64,000 nucleotides of DNA, taken from the NCBI GenBank assembly GCA_963680875.1, contig OY804580.1, positions 92,161,353-92,225,352 of the forward strand, in the 5' to 3' direction. Made by a program: the position numbers and the translations under genes. The notes beneath the pieces are model-generated. The model was not told the origin of the DNA and ran no database searches. It was given only the letters and a program-made list of their open reading frames with translations. Each line of letters begins with the position of its first letter. Positions within the stretch are counted from its first letter, which is position 1. This stretch comes from Bathymodiolus brooksi. Lineage: Eukaryota > Mollusca > Bivalvia > Mytilida > Modiolidae. This document shows positions 1 to 12,022 of this stretch, piece by piece.

Positions 1-1353
1 TCTATTCTTGATTGCTAAATTACCATAAAGACATGCTTTTACAAGGAAACAAAGGAGAAGACAAAGCTGACGATCAGATACTGGCTGATGTATCGTAAAT
101 GTAGGTCGACTTAAATCTGCAGTAAATATTAACGTAAAAGCTAAAATTATGATCGTTTAAAGTTACATTTTGGATAGGGTAAGTTTGCATCCATCTGTAG
201 TTATATCTTAGTCGGCAGGGGAGTTGACACAATATGTTCTAAGCAATCACTCGTGTAAAACTGGAAAAAAGAGGTATTTCATGCCGAATGATTTTCTATA
301 GCTAACGGATTTTTCCTTTTCATGTCAGTTTGTGATTTATTTAGATTATGTTGCTCATGCGCTTTGGACACTTGGTATGTTGGAAGATTAAACTGTAAAA
401 AGGTAAGAACGAACACTTTATAATTGATCGAATTGATTATGTATGATAAATTGTTCTTTGTTGATGGTCTAACTGGGACATTATGATGGAGAAAATCAGT
501 CAATAATAGAATGCTAATGTATTTCTTTGTTCGTGGTTGAATACTTACAAGTGTTGCTTCGTGGTCTAAGTATTTCATGTTGATCAAGCAAATATTCAAC
601 CATTTCAACACTAGGACAAGACATATGAAAATCGGAAAGGTCCTTTACCGGAATACAAAATAGTACCTTTCCATAACTCACGTTCTCCTGAATCCAAAAA
701 TATTACAAAGTACATTGTACAAGCGGAAATGCCTGTTCATGTTAAAAAGTGTATTTTGTGAAAGATCTGATATAATATATTATAGATAGGCATTTGTTCA
801 ACAGGACAAAACCGCAAATTCCATTTTCTTGAAAACCTAATTTTATCCTGTGATAACTCATTATCCCCCGAATCCCAAACTGTGATTGATGGGTGTGAAT
901 GTCACATAGGAATTTTGAGCATGGTGGACAATAAAAATGTTGCTACTTTATTTCTAAAATCCGAAATATCGAATATTTGTAAGGTATATACATTTTTATG
1001 TTTCATTCAATTTTGATGCGGTTTCTTTTTTCTACGAATTTATTGAACTGCTAACGTTCTGTTGTCTATCAACGGATTTCCTCTTTCCCGTACCATTTAC
1101 GAGAAATAGACAACCAAAAGTGGCCAACAAGGTGTCAAATTCCAAAAAGTTAACTTTTATATTTTGTTATATGACATGTTCATACAAGTTATTCAAATGT
1201 TGTTTTCTTTCAAAAGGGGAAAAACCACTCAAATTCCAATATTTCATATACTTGGTAGGCGTCTATATTTTTGCTGCGATTATTGTCATTGAAATTATTA
1301 AGTTGAACGAAATGTCGAATATGTATTAAATTGCAAAAACAAAATGTTTTAGA
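1..1353. other. non-genic AT-rich DNA
   Basis: I see no convincing exon, repeat array or RNA gene here. Open frames are short, low-complexity and lack splice-site context. Confidence 0.5.
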
Positions 1354-1766
1354 TTTTAATATACTTTGAATGTAATGTTTCCTCCACAATTGCCACTTGT
1401 AAGCGCTTTTCAAGAGCCGTAAACAAGAATGTTTTATTTCGGAGAGGGATCTAAAAGGGTTCGAAATTGCAAATTTTCGCATATTTGGGTAGAATATATA
1501 ATTGTTATTGGTGAACCGTAAACGCATTTTAATATTTTATGTTGAAATTGAACACAATTTTTTAATATACTTTGAATGTAATGTTTCCTCCACAATTGCC
1601 ACTTGTAAGCGCTTTTCAAGAGCCGTAAACAAGAATGTTTTATTTCGGAGAGGGATCTAAAAGGGTTCGAAATTGCAAACTTTCGCATATTTGGGTAGAA
1701 TATATAATTGTTATTGGTGAACCGTAAACGCATTTTAATATTTTATGTTGAAATTGAACACAATTC
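1354..1766. repeat. 206-bp tandem duplication, two copies
   Basis: The sequence starting TTTTAATATACTTTGAATGT at 1354 begins again at 1560, giving a 206-bp period and two head-to-tail copies. By eye the copies are nearly identical; one difference I noted is AAATTTTCG versus AAACTTTCG. This implies a recent duplication or active homogenisation. It lies about 0.9 kb beyond the 3' end of the minus-strand Ngaro-type element. It could be part of that element's split direct repeats, but no matching copy was found at the 5' side. Confidence 0.9.
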
Positions 1767-2644
1767 TGTAATTTCACATATTTAGAAGGTTCATAGATGC
1801 ATACATTTAATTTTTTATCCAATTTTAATACATTGCTTCATTTTTTTCAACTAAAACAACCCAAAATACAGCGGGTTCATCAAATTACAATGTACAACAC
1901 AATATTATGTACAACAATTAACTTTGTGAGGCAAATTACTGAGACCACATTTTGCCTTTAATGTATATTTGTTCAATTCAACTCTCCCTTATAGATATCG
2001 CATACCACGTTGTTTGCTACATATTGTACGTAGTGTCCAATCACTTTCTAAAGTGATAAATCTGACGTATATTTGTTTATTGAAAAACACTTCAAAAGAC
2101 CAGATTTGACTTATGCACTGATTGCCACAACATACAAACCAGTAAGAAAATTAAGCCAAGAAAGACAACTCGTATGCAAATTATGTCAACAGTAAAATAA
2201 TCCAAGTAATCCATTAACTCAACGAGGTATTCATTATTTACCTATATCTACAGAGTATTCAATTTACTCCTCAAATCAACCATTAATATACTAAATATAT
2301 TCAACTCCGTCATTTCTCATTAGGTAAAGTAAAACAAACTAGTGTATTGGCTGGTAATTTGTCATGACACTTAATAAATTTCATCAAATGAAAAACATCA
2401 ATATTCAACAATCAACTGGCCATCAAGTCAAATTTGTGACATTAACTATTGGGTGAACCAATAGGAATGTAATAATAACCGCTGGGTAGACCATAGCGCT
2501 GAGTCTTTTGATAAATTCCGATAAATTTTGATAAAAAAAGAGAATGCTTAACACGTAATGGAAAGCATGAACATGGCCAATTTATCAAAACACAAATGAC
2601 AGAGCCTATTATTGAGTAATTAATTGTAAACCTGGCAGGGAGGA
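1767..2644. other. no gene seen; possible 3' flank of Ngaro-type element
   Basis: AT-rich DNA with no recognisable coding exon. It should contain the 3' terminal repeat region of the neighbouring retrotransposon if that survives, but I could not delimit one by eye. Confidence 0.4.
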
Positions 2645-3183
2645 TTAGAAAAAGAATGATTCAAGTGCGCCTTGTAATGTATTAATAAATATGTCATAAC
2701 CTATGAAAGATAGGTGAACATCGTCTTTTGCAAAAAGTCCATTGTATTTGTCTTCAAAATCAGGATGTTTTATAACATACCCAAGTGGTTTTAGCAAACA
2801 CGACCTCGCTCCCCTATTAACTCGCTTTCGCGTTTTTTCCATCTTGTGTGTATTATAAGAAAATCTCAAAGTGCTTCTTGGTATCATTTCAGAGAAAATA
2901 ATGGAACAACCAGGCAATATCTCAATTATTAAACTGGAGAAGATTGCCAGAGGGCTCTTCTCCTACATAATTTGCACCACAGTGAATTATAATAATATAT
3001 GGTATGTCAGAAAGATTAAACATACCTAAATTAATATTTATGAGATGTTTCCATTTCATTCCATCCATGCCTATTCATGTTATGCTGTAACCAAATTTCT
3101 GCATCCCTATATTTGCACCTGCAGCTCTTTGTTGAGTGTGTGCAGATGCCTGCTGTACCAATGAACTGCCAACAATCCATATC
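2645..3183 (-). pseudogene. SGNH-type hydrolase of Ngaro-type element, broken
   Basis: Immediately after the recombinase the minus strand encodes WIVGSSLVQQA (block I, the GxS serine context), then IIIHCGAN (block III-like) and, at the C-terminus, KDDVHLSFIG with the Asp-x-x-His pair of block V. Extra ORFs with this SGNH fold are a known accessory of Ngaro-type retrotransposons; their role in the element's life cycle is unclear. There is a stop after the first third, a frame change, two further stops, and a final clean frame at 2917-2645. Decay is therefore advanced. Confidence 0.75.
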
Positions 3184-3244
3184 GCTCTAAGAGCTGTAAT
3201 GATGCAATAGTGTTTATGCCATGTTCAGCGTAAAAGTATGTTTG

Positions 3245-4035
3245 TTAAATACGAATATAACGTTCAAATGAATTTGATGTCCACCGGCCATTTGCTTTGA
3301 TAACATCGTCTGAAAAGCCCTTAATAGCTAAATGAGTTGCATAGCCAATTCTACAAGAATGGGAATTATATATTGACGATTCATATCCTAAATATCGTAA
3401 TGCGGAATGCAGAATGCTAACAAATAGGGTTCTTGTCACTGGCATCTTATTCAAATGACAAAAAAGAAGTCCACTGAATTGAGGTCTGATCCTCAAAAAT
3501 GCAATTAGAGATAGAACGGGACAAATAGTAGCTTTGTCAGCTTTCTCAATGCAAATTTGAAAATATTTGCTATACTGAACAGTTTTTGAATACATTATTA
3601 TAATATTTACCTCCCTTGCAGACGGAATAAATGTAACATCTGTATTTTGTATAATCTTACTGACATCCGACAATCTGGAAACAGTTATTTCACCGATTCG
3701 CAGTAATCCAAAAAATAATAACGAAAATGCAGCTGTAAAGATAGTTGATTCATACATAGAATTACGAACAAAATGAAGGGCATTAGGTAACTTAAGCAAA
3801 ATGTTCCACAGGGGGAGGCCACAACGGGATTATAAAGGGTTCTAATTCAGATTTCCACGGCGTTTGAATATGTATTCCACGTATTTGATGACATTGATGC
3901 TTCTAACAATGAGTTGGCTTCTGACATAAAAGGTTCCAAAACGCCAAAGGGATTTGACAAGGATATGCATCTGCTGATGGTGCTAGACATCTGAAACGTT
4001 CTACCTGTCGACGAGAAATAGCATCTGCTATGCAA
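3245..4035 (-). pseudogene. tyrosine recombinase of Ngaro-type element, broken
   Basis: An N-terminal core-binding segment ending LLEASMSSNTWNTYSNAVE (about 3925-3850) is followed after a frame break by the catalytic domain (3799-3245). Visible catalytic blocks are LRIGE with the first Arg, SCRIGYATHLA with the HxxR-type box (Ser-His-Ser-Cys-Arg context), GRW and the terminal RYI Tyr. Such recombinases integrate circular cDNA without target-site duplication. The catalytic half is an uninterrupted 184-codon frame with Arg, His, Arg, Trp and Tyr all present. Breaks lie in the N-terminal half and around 3800-3850. Confidence 0.85.
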
Positions 4036-4503
4036 CTGTCAACCGAAAGAAAAGGGTGGCCTTAAATTGAAAATTTAATAGAAGGGTCCAGTACACAGTT
4101 GGACGTAACAAAGACGTGACGCGGTCAGACTTTGATGACGTATTATTGAGAATCGACACGACTGCAGCATTATCTTTTTGTTTCTAAATTAATATCCCCA
4201 CAAGAAAATTGACAATGCAATCGGTACAAGTTCTAAATAGGTTATATCTCGTAATATTTCCGTTTTATACCAGGAGATAGGCCATTGTAAATATGTCAAT
4301 TTCCCAGCATAATATGCACCACAACCTTGTGCGACCCCTCCCGCACTATCTGTATGCAATTCAGTTGTGCTATTTGATGTCCAGTTTCTGTCCTGAATAT
4401 AGGAAATACCATTGATATTGTTCAAGAAACTGACTCCAGACTAAGAGATCAGCTTTCAAGTTTTTTGACACCCTTATAAAATGGTAGCTCTTTTTAGCAT
4501 TGC
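3920..4503 (-). pseudogene. RNase H domain of Ngaro-type element, broken
   Basis: The minus strand continues from the RT with a connection segment (ADLLVWSQFL). It then reaches TTELHTDSAGG, where the Asp belongs to the first RNase H block, and LELVPIALSIFLWG, which supplies the Glu block. After a frame change comes DNAAVVSILNNTSSKSDRV, the Asp block plus the following helix. Another frame change gives IADAISRRQVERF and an APSADAYP segment that ends the domain and leads into the recombinase. The order matches DIRS-type RNase H, which removes the RNA template. Three frame breaks make it non-functional. Confidence 0.75.
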
Positions 4504-5524
4504 TCATTGCATTGTAAATCCTCCTGCTAAATACTCTGCTCGAGTACAACATGCAAGTGACCCGACTATCGACCGAAGTACGTTTAATGTAACCTTTTTA
4601 CTCTTCAACACAAAATATGTTTTTTCTTTTAATTCGAATATTTTATCATCGGGTATTTTCACCAACATGTTTACCGTGTCTATAGTTACTTCCAAATATT
4701 CCAATACTGTAGTCGGACCTACAGTTTTTCCAATTGCAATAGTGACATTCAGACGGTCACAAACTACAGAAATAGTATTCATAAGGCGGTTACATACATC
4801 CGTATTTCCCTCCCCCGCAAACAGAAAATCATCAAAGTAATGGTCGATATTATCTGAATTAGCTTCATTTCTGACAACCCATTCAATAAAGGTTAAAAAC
4901 CTTTCAAAATATGAACACGATTCAGAGCAGCCCATAGGCATCATGTTGTCAATGTAAAAGTTCCCCTCTAATTTGAAAGCAACCAAATCGAAACAACCAG
5001 CATAGACTGGCAATAAGCGAAAAGCCGACTTCAAATCTTTTTCCCAATTAATGCCCCTTTTCCGAGTCTCTGAATTAAAGAAATTGCATGATCAAAGGTT
5101 GAATGTTTAACCGATGAAAATTCTGAATCTATATAAGAATTAACGCTTTCAAATGATGGGCGAGACAAGTGAGTTAGAAGCCAAAATATTCCTGTCTTTT
5201 TCGGGACCAAGCCAATGGGTGAACATCTAAGATTTGAAATTTGCCTATTATGAAATGGACCAGCTATGCGTCCTAATTCAATGTCACTTTGAACATTTTC
5301 TAAATCCAGTGATTTTTGTAATCAACAGCCGTTCGTGGACCACTATAATGTATTTTAGGCCCATAGAGAAACCCTTCATTCAATGTTGCTGCAATATACC
5401 GATCAGGATAATTTAAAAGCATAATCTGAAGTTCGGTTAAAGTTATAGGGCTTTTACCCAATGTCCAAACATTTGTATTGTCTTGGAAAACATCTGAAAT
5501 AAATAAATCATAAACAATATGCAA
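4504..5524 (-). pseudogene. reverse transcriptase domain of Ngaro-type element, broken
   Basis: Recognisable RT blocks occur in order on the minus strand. They are an LGRIAGPF-like segment, PIGLVPKKTG, a THLSRPSFESVN motif, KSAFRLLPV (block A region), the MPMGCSESCSYFE block B, and HYFDDFLFAGEG carrying the YxDD catalytic pair. A LEYLEVTID segment follows. This spacing is that of DIRS/Ngaro polymerases, which copy element RNA into cDNA. Two reading-frame breaks lie between 5300 and 5034, and the frame stops at 4504 just before the connection to RNase H. The two catalytic aspartates remain, so the decay is mainly by indels. Confidence 0.85.
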
Positions 5525-5639
5525 TCACAACATAAAGTTCACAACATTTACCTCGTTGTTTAAATTTTTATCACCGAGTGGCAAAATTTCTAGGTCGGAT
5601 AGAACTGTTATAGTTCATATTTTGATTTAACGGTCTTGT

Positions 5640-6679
5640 GTATTTCGTCTAATCTGTGATACCTGAAATCTTGGGGTGGGGGGGATACCCCATGAACTGA
5701 AAACAGTTACACGGCGGATGTAACATGGACCATTCCATACAGTTATGACGGTAAATGCAATTTTGTCTATTACACTGACCCTTGGAATTATAATCATAAC
5801 ATGAATACTTAGATAAGAGAGATTGGCCGGTATTGTGTCCATGTGATCCTTTAGCTATAAATGTTAGCCAAAGTTCCGCGTCCATATTTGATCAAGATCT
5901 TGTCGGGTTGCGAGAAACCCGAAGTCTAAACTGTTGATCGCATTGAACCCATTATACAGTAGGGCATTCGTCAGATGCACCTCGAATTACAGACAAATAT
6001 TTCAGAAGTTCGTGTGATTTATATGGATGATTTCCAATAACAACTTGTATATACGTTATGAAAGCTTCCGTCCAGATTGCTATGCTATCAATAGATTTCA
6101 CTTTTTTTAAAATTATGACTGGACAACCAGCTTTCCGTCAATAAATTGTAATGTATTTTGATTCTCTTGTGTATTGTGTACGAAATTTTGCTTAAGTAAC
6201 AAGGACAAATCAATGTACTCAAAGTTCCAATATTTATCCTTACGATTTTGAGAAATAATCATGTCATATTCATTTGTTAGTCCAGGAATAAATAACGGTT
6301 CATCTTGATTACTACTTGTAATGTGAACTAAAGAACTTATCTCACCTGTACTGGACTGTACTGGTACATGTTGCTGAACAACATGTGCCTGGGCTGTTTT
6401 TACCAGTGGGGCAGTCTGTTGTGGTTGCGGCAACGGAACATGTAACATACCACGGACAGCGGCGACATGCTGTAGATCATCTTGTACTACATCGGGCTGA
6501 TGCGGAACGTCTATGTAGTCTACTGGATTATTTTACTCTCGTCTTCCGATGTGTCTGTTCCTTAAATTCCATATAGGCTGCTGAACATCTTGCAGGGGCG
6601 CATCCCTGTATGGATAGGGGTTTCGGCCCCTTCTCCCCCCATGTCCTCTGGGCACATAATAAATAGAGCAACGCTTCAT
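5640..6679 (-). pseudogene. gag-like protein of Ngaro-type element, broken
   Basis: The frame opens at an ATG at 6679 with a basic Gly/Arg-rich segment (RGHGGRRGRNP) and meets an in-frame TAA at 6533-6535. It then continues in the same frame through a Pro/Gln-rich stretch to a motif with YWNFEYIDLSLLL (about 6240-6200). After two more stops, another frame carries a helical gag-core segment (SIAIWTEAFITYI, then HELLKYLSVIRGASDE; about 6095-5960). The end (5885-5649) has a zinc-knuckle-like CYDYNSKGQC-x4-CIYRH-x-C motif typical of gag in DIRS/Ngaro elements. In life this would be the structural nucleic-acid-binding protein. At least three stops or frameshifts show it is inactive. Confidence 0.75.
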
Positions 6680-8088
6680 CAGAATATGACTATATTATAA
6701 CGCGCAATAGTGAACGATTATTAGTAACTTTTGTGTTTGTTTGTTTTTGTTTTGTTTTTATTATTATATTTGAACCTCCGATTGTAGATTTAGGGTCGTA
6801 ACAATATTTGAGCAATTCCTATAAACATGCGCATGATAACAATTATTGTAATTACTGTTTTTTATCGGCTCTCTTGTATGTTGATTGAATGATGTGTCAG
6901 CAATTGCGATCTCTGCAGTTAAGGTAATACATGTGTCAGGAAGTATTTTCCCGTTGTAGTATCAGGCATATTTATGAATGACGACGATCTTTTCGAAGAC
7001 TATGCAACAATGTCAGAAATATACCAAGGGCCTCCACATACATAGGGCGTTTTATTTTCTCAGGAAATCCGTTATGTGGGTGTTTTTACCTTATATTCGG
7101 AATTATCACAATGTCAATTCCTGCTAAATACTCAAATCGCAATATATATTTGAACATCCTTTATCAAATTCGATTCGGTAGATATAAGGTGAGAATTGTT
7201 AGAATATATTCTCTCACTTGTAGAAATAAACTACGATATGACATAGAATATGACGGTATGGCAATATCACTGTCTTATATATGTTTTCCTCTGACGCCAG
7301 TTGTCAAAGCTGTATCCTTCCTGTAGTCCATGATATTTACATTTCTGTCACCCGTGCCCAACGCAATACCAGCAATGTATATGCAACCTTTGTATTATAT
7401 AGTATTGCGGTTATATGCTTCTGTTGCACGATATGCCAAGAATATAAACTTAATGTCGTTTCATAATATAAATACAATAGTTTGACTAGTTCGCTGCTGT
7501 TCCCTTCATTTTGTCTAAAGTAGTCAAATCTTGAATTATTTTAACATTTTTGGTTTTTATTTTGTATAGTGTTTAGTTAATTTTGCTCAACTGTTAATTA
7601 GCACTAACCGTCCATATTATTCCTAGACACAGTATTTGCGAATAACATTTAATTCAGTACGATTTTTAGATATAATTCATTGGTAATGTATGTACGAAAT
7701 CTCCATTACAATATGTATGTGTACTGGTGTGAAACAATGTTCATCGTCTTATAATTCTTTGCGATGTTCGAAACAACCAAATATTCATTTCTAACTTACA
7801 ACATCGGGAACTGTTCCATGCATGGCCCGTCGTTAACTCTTCATTAATTAAGAAATTGCTCTGCAAAAATCGATCAAACGTAGACAAGATTCTGATGTTA
7901 TGAATACTAAGCACATTATCTTGAATACGATTGGAAACCAGAAACAATGTGAATGTAATTAAAAATGATTGCAACAAAGTGTGTGCATTTTCCTTTATTA
8001 CAAATATATTAGGATGAGCGTTGTTTTGGATATTGCTAGAAACATATACAATACGTCAGCATTATGTATTCGTGACTACCGATGTTTT

Positions 8089-8091
<3 letters not shown>
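6680..8091. other. non-genic AT-rich DNA
   Basis: No convincing exon. This should include the 5' terminal region of the Ngaro-type element, but no repeat of it was recognised elsewhere in the window. A GT-rich run (TTTGTTTGTTTTTG…) lies near 6730-6760. Confidence 0.4.

Positions 8092-8129
<38 letters not shown>
8092..8129. repeat. (TA)n microsatellite, about 19 units
   Basis: Uninterrupted alternating TA dinucleotides, bounded by CCC on the left and TTATG on the right. Confidence 0.97.
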
Positions 8130-8131
<2 letters not shown>

Positions 8132-8364
8132 GTAAAACCACGTTTCCTTTCAAAACATTATACAGAGGTAATTTATGAACCCTTTTTCTGCAATTTGTCT
8201 CACAAATTCAAAACGTTTTAGCTGTTTTAGCTGATTGATGATTTTTAGATATTCACAAGTTAATAAACAGAAATCTTTTTTATTAAAGATGTTTTAACAT
8301 CAATAATTCAAGAATGCGTTTAAATCATAAAAATTTAAAACTGTATATAAATGAAATGGAAATA

Positions 8365-8560
8365 AAAATACCACACCGTGGGAACAATTCCAAAATGAAG
8401 TAAAAAAACATCTTAGAAAGAAGCAAACCCAATCCCCTCAATGCAAATATACACGATCATTCACTTTGTTGTCTTGGTACATTAACTTGAATAAAAAATG
8501 TAGCGGGTTTAAACTAGGTATATGGACACTAACATGCCCTGTCACTGAAATCAAAAGAGG
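8365..8560. repeat. dispersed repeat R, copy 1
   Basis: A diverged copy of a repeat also found near 19040, 38880, 49530, 59085 and 62200. Shared landmarks are AATTCCAAAA…, GAAAGA(A)GCAA, TACACGA… and CTTGGTACA, followed by a GGCGGG-like turn into AAACTAG. It has no coding content. It may be the tail of a larger retroelement, but I cannot assign a class. Confidence 0.6.
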
Positions 8561-9299
8561 ATACGAAGATAACGAAGAACAGCTTCAAAACAATATGACT
8601 TTGTGAGCGAATCTTTCAGCAAAATTGGTCAAGAAATGACATCTGTATATATGTTTTGAAAACACATGGTATTGCATGTATATATAATGTAAAACCGTAA
8701 TTAGTTAACTCTGGTTTGCTTAAATAAGATCATTCACTATTTTGCTATGTTCATTGTATTATGTTATCTGACCTCTAAGAAGCAATACTTGGTATATTAA
8801 CTTCAATTAAAAACCAAAAAAATACCTCACATACACAAATCAAACAGCATCTTGTATGACAGCCAGACCACACAGTGGGATGATTGTGAGCTTAGTATTT
8901 ACCCGGTAAATCATTTTGATTCCGAACGCCATTTTTGTCCAATTTGATCGCCATGATGGTACCATTCTAACACAAAAAATATAATTGACATTCTGCAAAC
9001 AGGCATGTAATACAACCATGTTAGTTGCCAGGAATTGTATTGTAGATTTGTAGCAATAGTTCTGAAATCGGTTATAAATATGGTTCAAAGATGTACCCAT
9101 GGCTCATCAGAACAAAAAGGAACGTATGATTACTCAAAAAACCAAAACGAATGAATGTCGTACACAATGTTAATGATTATATGTTGTATTATGCATTTGA
9201 ATGATTCCATTATTAGGTTATTCCAGCTCTAGATTGAATAGAAATTTACAAATGCAACACAACAAACTCCCCCAACAGATCAGAATAAAATATATTGGG

Positions 9300-9495
9300 G
9301 TGAGGGTTAAGGTTACGATATTCAACGCCACTTTCAGCAATATTTCAGTTATGTCATGGCAGTTAGTTGTATTGGTGGAGGAAACCGGAGTACCCGGAGA
9401 AAACCATCGATGTGTCGCAAGTCAATGAAAAACTGTAACACATAATGTTGTGTCGAGTACACCTCGCCTGGGGTTCGAACTCACAACGTTAGTGA
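9300..9495 (-). mobile_element. SINE fragment, reverse orientation
   Basis: This begins with the 3' core in reverse (TTCAACGCCACTTTCAGCAA), then the GGAAACCGGAGTACCCGGAG block. It ends with a CACCTCGCC…GGGTTCGAACTCAC segment whose complement resembles a Pol III B box. The 5' tRNA-like head is otherwise truncated. It is one member of the window's most abundant short repeat family. Confidence 0.75.
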
Positions 9496-11369
9496 TGAAA
9501 ATATATAGTCAAAGAAGTATCCATTCATATTATTTATCAACAATGTCTACAGTTTTCCTTCATAATTTATTTTATTTTATTTTGTGTTTGAATTTAATTA
9601 CTCACACATACTAAATAAAGAGCTATTGTGATTTTGAATACCGATATCCTGTCTTACACAAACTAATGTTGCGGGATAGGACATTCTAGCAAAGCAAAAC
9701 AATTATGATTTCAATATTCAAATAAGAGGAAGATATTGACTTGCTGTGTTTGAATCGGATACTTGAGCTTCAAACATCATCATAAACAACCGTATTCTTC
9801 TTTTTTTGTTCCACATGCCACACAAAGACATGGTGCGTACGTAAGTATGACTCGTTATGTATCTGTAGTTGATGTGTGGCTACTCTCATCTGGTGTCGAT
9901 GGTTCATTTAGTACTACTGCACACACTTTGCCAGCAATTTTCTAAAACCCATGTCATCCTGACAGCAATGTGCTACTTTAACTGCTCCCATATTCACAGG
10001 AACGGTGCGTATATGTCTCATATCATTTCTTTAGAAATGCCTGTACCAAGTCATTACGGTTTTCACAGTTTTCCGGTTGTTGACTGATTTTGTCTGCTTA
10101 TATACTTATGAGTTTTGAATTTCCTTTGTAAGATTGCTCGGAGTTCGGTAATTCTGTTATTACCCTTATCATCTGCCAGTACCGCTTGCAGGGTATATTC
10201 CGATTTATTGTATACAGCTTAATTATAAGTTTCAGATTAATCTTATTTTCACTTTAATTGTTATATTGTAATTCCGAATGAAAACGATGTTCGGTTTGTA
10301 CGTACCTCCAGTTGTACGGTGGCTCATGTTCTATTTACATTATTTGTTTGTTTGCGTATTGTGTTGTCCAACATATATTGTGTTGTGTTTTTGGTTTTCG
10401 TTGTATTACGAATTGAGGATTGTCCATGTTTGATTGCCCCTTCGGCTGTCTCTAGCCTGTATATGCCTAAAACCTTTAACTTACCAAAATATTGTGTATA
10501 GGGAACATCACAACCAGTCCCAATGATTACAAACTTTATATATTTAACAATCTGTCTAATCCGAACACCTGTTGATACCCAACGATGTTGTTTTAAATGT
10601 GTTCGGTTTCAACACGGTAAGACCATTAGGGATTATGTATTACATTAAGAGTCTTCGTTTATACATTGTAGTGAGAATGTTGCATTATATAGTCCGTTGT
10701 TGTCGTTCTTTTCTAAATAAGGGTGTGGTTTTAAATAACATAATAACAATATTTTCAAATATATATATATTTAATTTTCAATTCTATCTTAAATAATACA
10801 ATAATACACATACTATTTTCAACTTAATGATGTATTCTGAAATGAAATTGTCTATTCACGGACATATTTTATATCAAGTTTTTAAGACATATTGTTCTTC
10901 AATTTCTATATTGAAATACGATTTTCGAACTATTTTGTGGCAATCTTCACAGAATACATTTAATCGAGAAGGCACATCTGGTGTATAATATCTGTTTGGA
11001 CCGGCTGTATATGAAATGCACATGACATTCACTCTGCTGACTCCATCCATTTATTGATTATTCCGATTACTGGCGTAGCTTATTAGATGTATTTTGTCAC
11101 CAGGTCTGTCATTTGGTAAGCAAAATTCCGATGTTATATGACTGCCTCGATATCCATCCGATTCCAGTGTTTTCTTCTTTTGTGTGAAGCAAGGTGTGAG
11201 CCAGGGTTTTTTTGTTGTGATGATCACTACTTAGATTTCTGCTGATGACTGAACACAATAAACCCGTTTATTTTAAACCAACCATGTTGTTTTGTCCCAT
11301 ATAAAAACCTGCACCATGTCAGGAAAAGAACATATGTGTCTTGTCCAAGTTTTATCGCAGAAACTCTTA
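9496..11369. other. non-genic DNA with one dispersed repeat
   Basis: No convincing exon. The part at about 10290-10470 (TTATTTGTTTGTTTGCGTATTG…TTGTGTTGTGTTTTTGGTTTT…GATTGCCCCTTCGG) matches 23950-24110 in the same orientation, so both are copies of one dispersed repeat of unknown class. Confidence 0.5.
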
Positions 11370-11622
11370 AGGGAACGACCATTTAACTTGAAGGGAGGTT
11401 ATGGTTTTTTCTAAAAAATTTTGCTGAAAAAAAAATTCTGATTTTGGTTGAGGAAAACAAAAATCTGATTCAAAGATTTTGTTATATATCCTAATGTTAA
11501 ATTCTGGAAAAAAATAATATTCTAACTCTTGTGTTGTCGAAAAAATTTTTTTCAACGAAACAATAACCCCCCCCCCCCCTCCCCCCCCCCCCCCCCCCCT
11601 TCAAGTTAATAGGTCGGTCCCT
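11370..11622. mobile_element. MITE-like element with 26-bp inverted termini and long C tract
   Basis: The left end AGGGAACGACCATTTAACTT (followed by GAAGGG) at 11370 is repeated in inverted form at the right end (CCCTTCAAGTTAATAGGTCG… to 11622). About 22 of 26 positions match. The 253-bp interior has no ORF and is dominated by A/T runs and a C13-T-C19 tract at 11567-11599. I saw no clear target-site duplication. It looks like a non-autonomous DNA transposon. Confidence 0.7.
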
Positions 11623-12022
11623 GAAGATAGATGTGTAAGGTTCAGTATTGCATTGCATCGTACACTGTAATTGAGACACGGATATACATTTACATAGGAA
11701 ATGGTCTATTACAACACGAAAACAGAGGGGGAAATCCGGGATATGGTGTGCCACAGTATACTATGTTTAATAACTTACACACAGTTTTGTGATGTAATGA
11801 AATATGGTGTTTAATATCACTGCGGACAACATTCATGTATATAATCTGACAACTAGATGTAAAGCATTGACACATGGCGCGAAACATCCTATTAATTGTG
11901 AAGTAGAATGCAATATTTTGTCTAAGTTTTTTGCTAAAACATGTTCATTAAATTGTATTCATAATTTTGATCATCCGATAAAAAAACGCGTGGAATTTTC
12001 TCTTTTTTTTCTTCCACAACAG

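Larger units (their letters stand above)
2645..6679 (-). mobile_element. decayed Ngaro-type tyrosine-recombinase retrotransposon
   Basis: Read on the minus strand, this interval carries in order a gag-like region with a CCCH-type knuckle, reverse transcriptase, RNase H, tyrosine recombinase and an SGNH hydrolase. That order, with the recombinase instead of a DDE integrase and the hydrolase after it, is characteristic of the Ngaro branch of DIRS-like elements. Every module is interrupted by stops or frameshifts, so the copy is dead. Coordinates cover the coding core only; the terminal split direct repeats were not found, and the true ends probably lie outside this range. No methyltransferase domain of the DIRS1 kind was seen. 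Confidence 0.85.

Noticed and set aside
3245..3799. Host or phage-type integrase gene
   Set aside because: RT, RNase H and gag modules directly upstream and the hydrolase downstream show it is the recombinase of a Ngaro-type retrotransposon.
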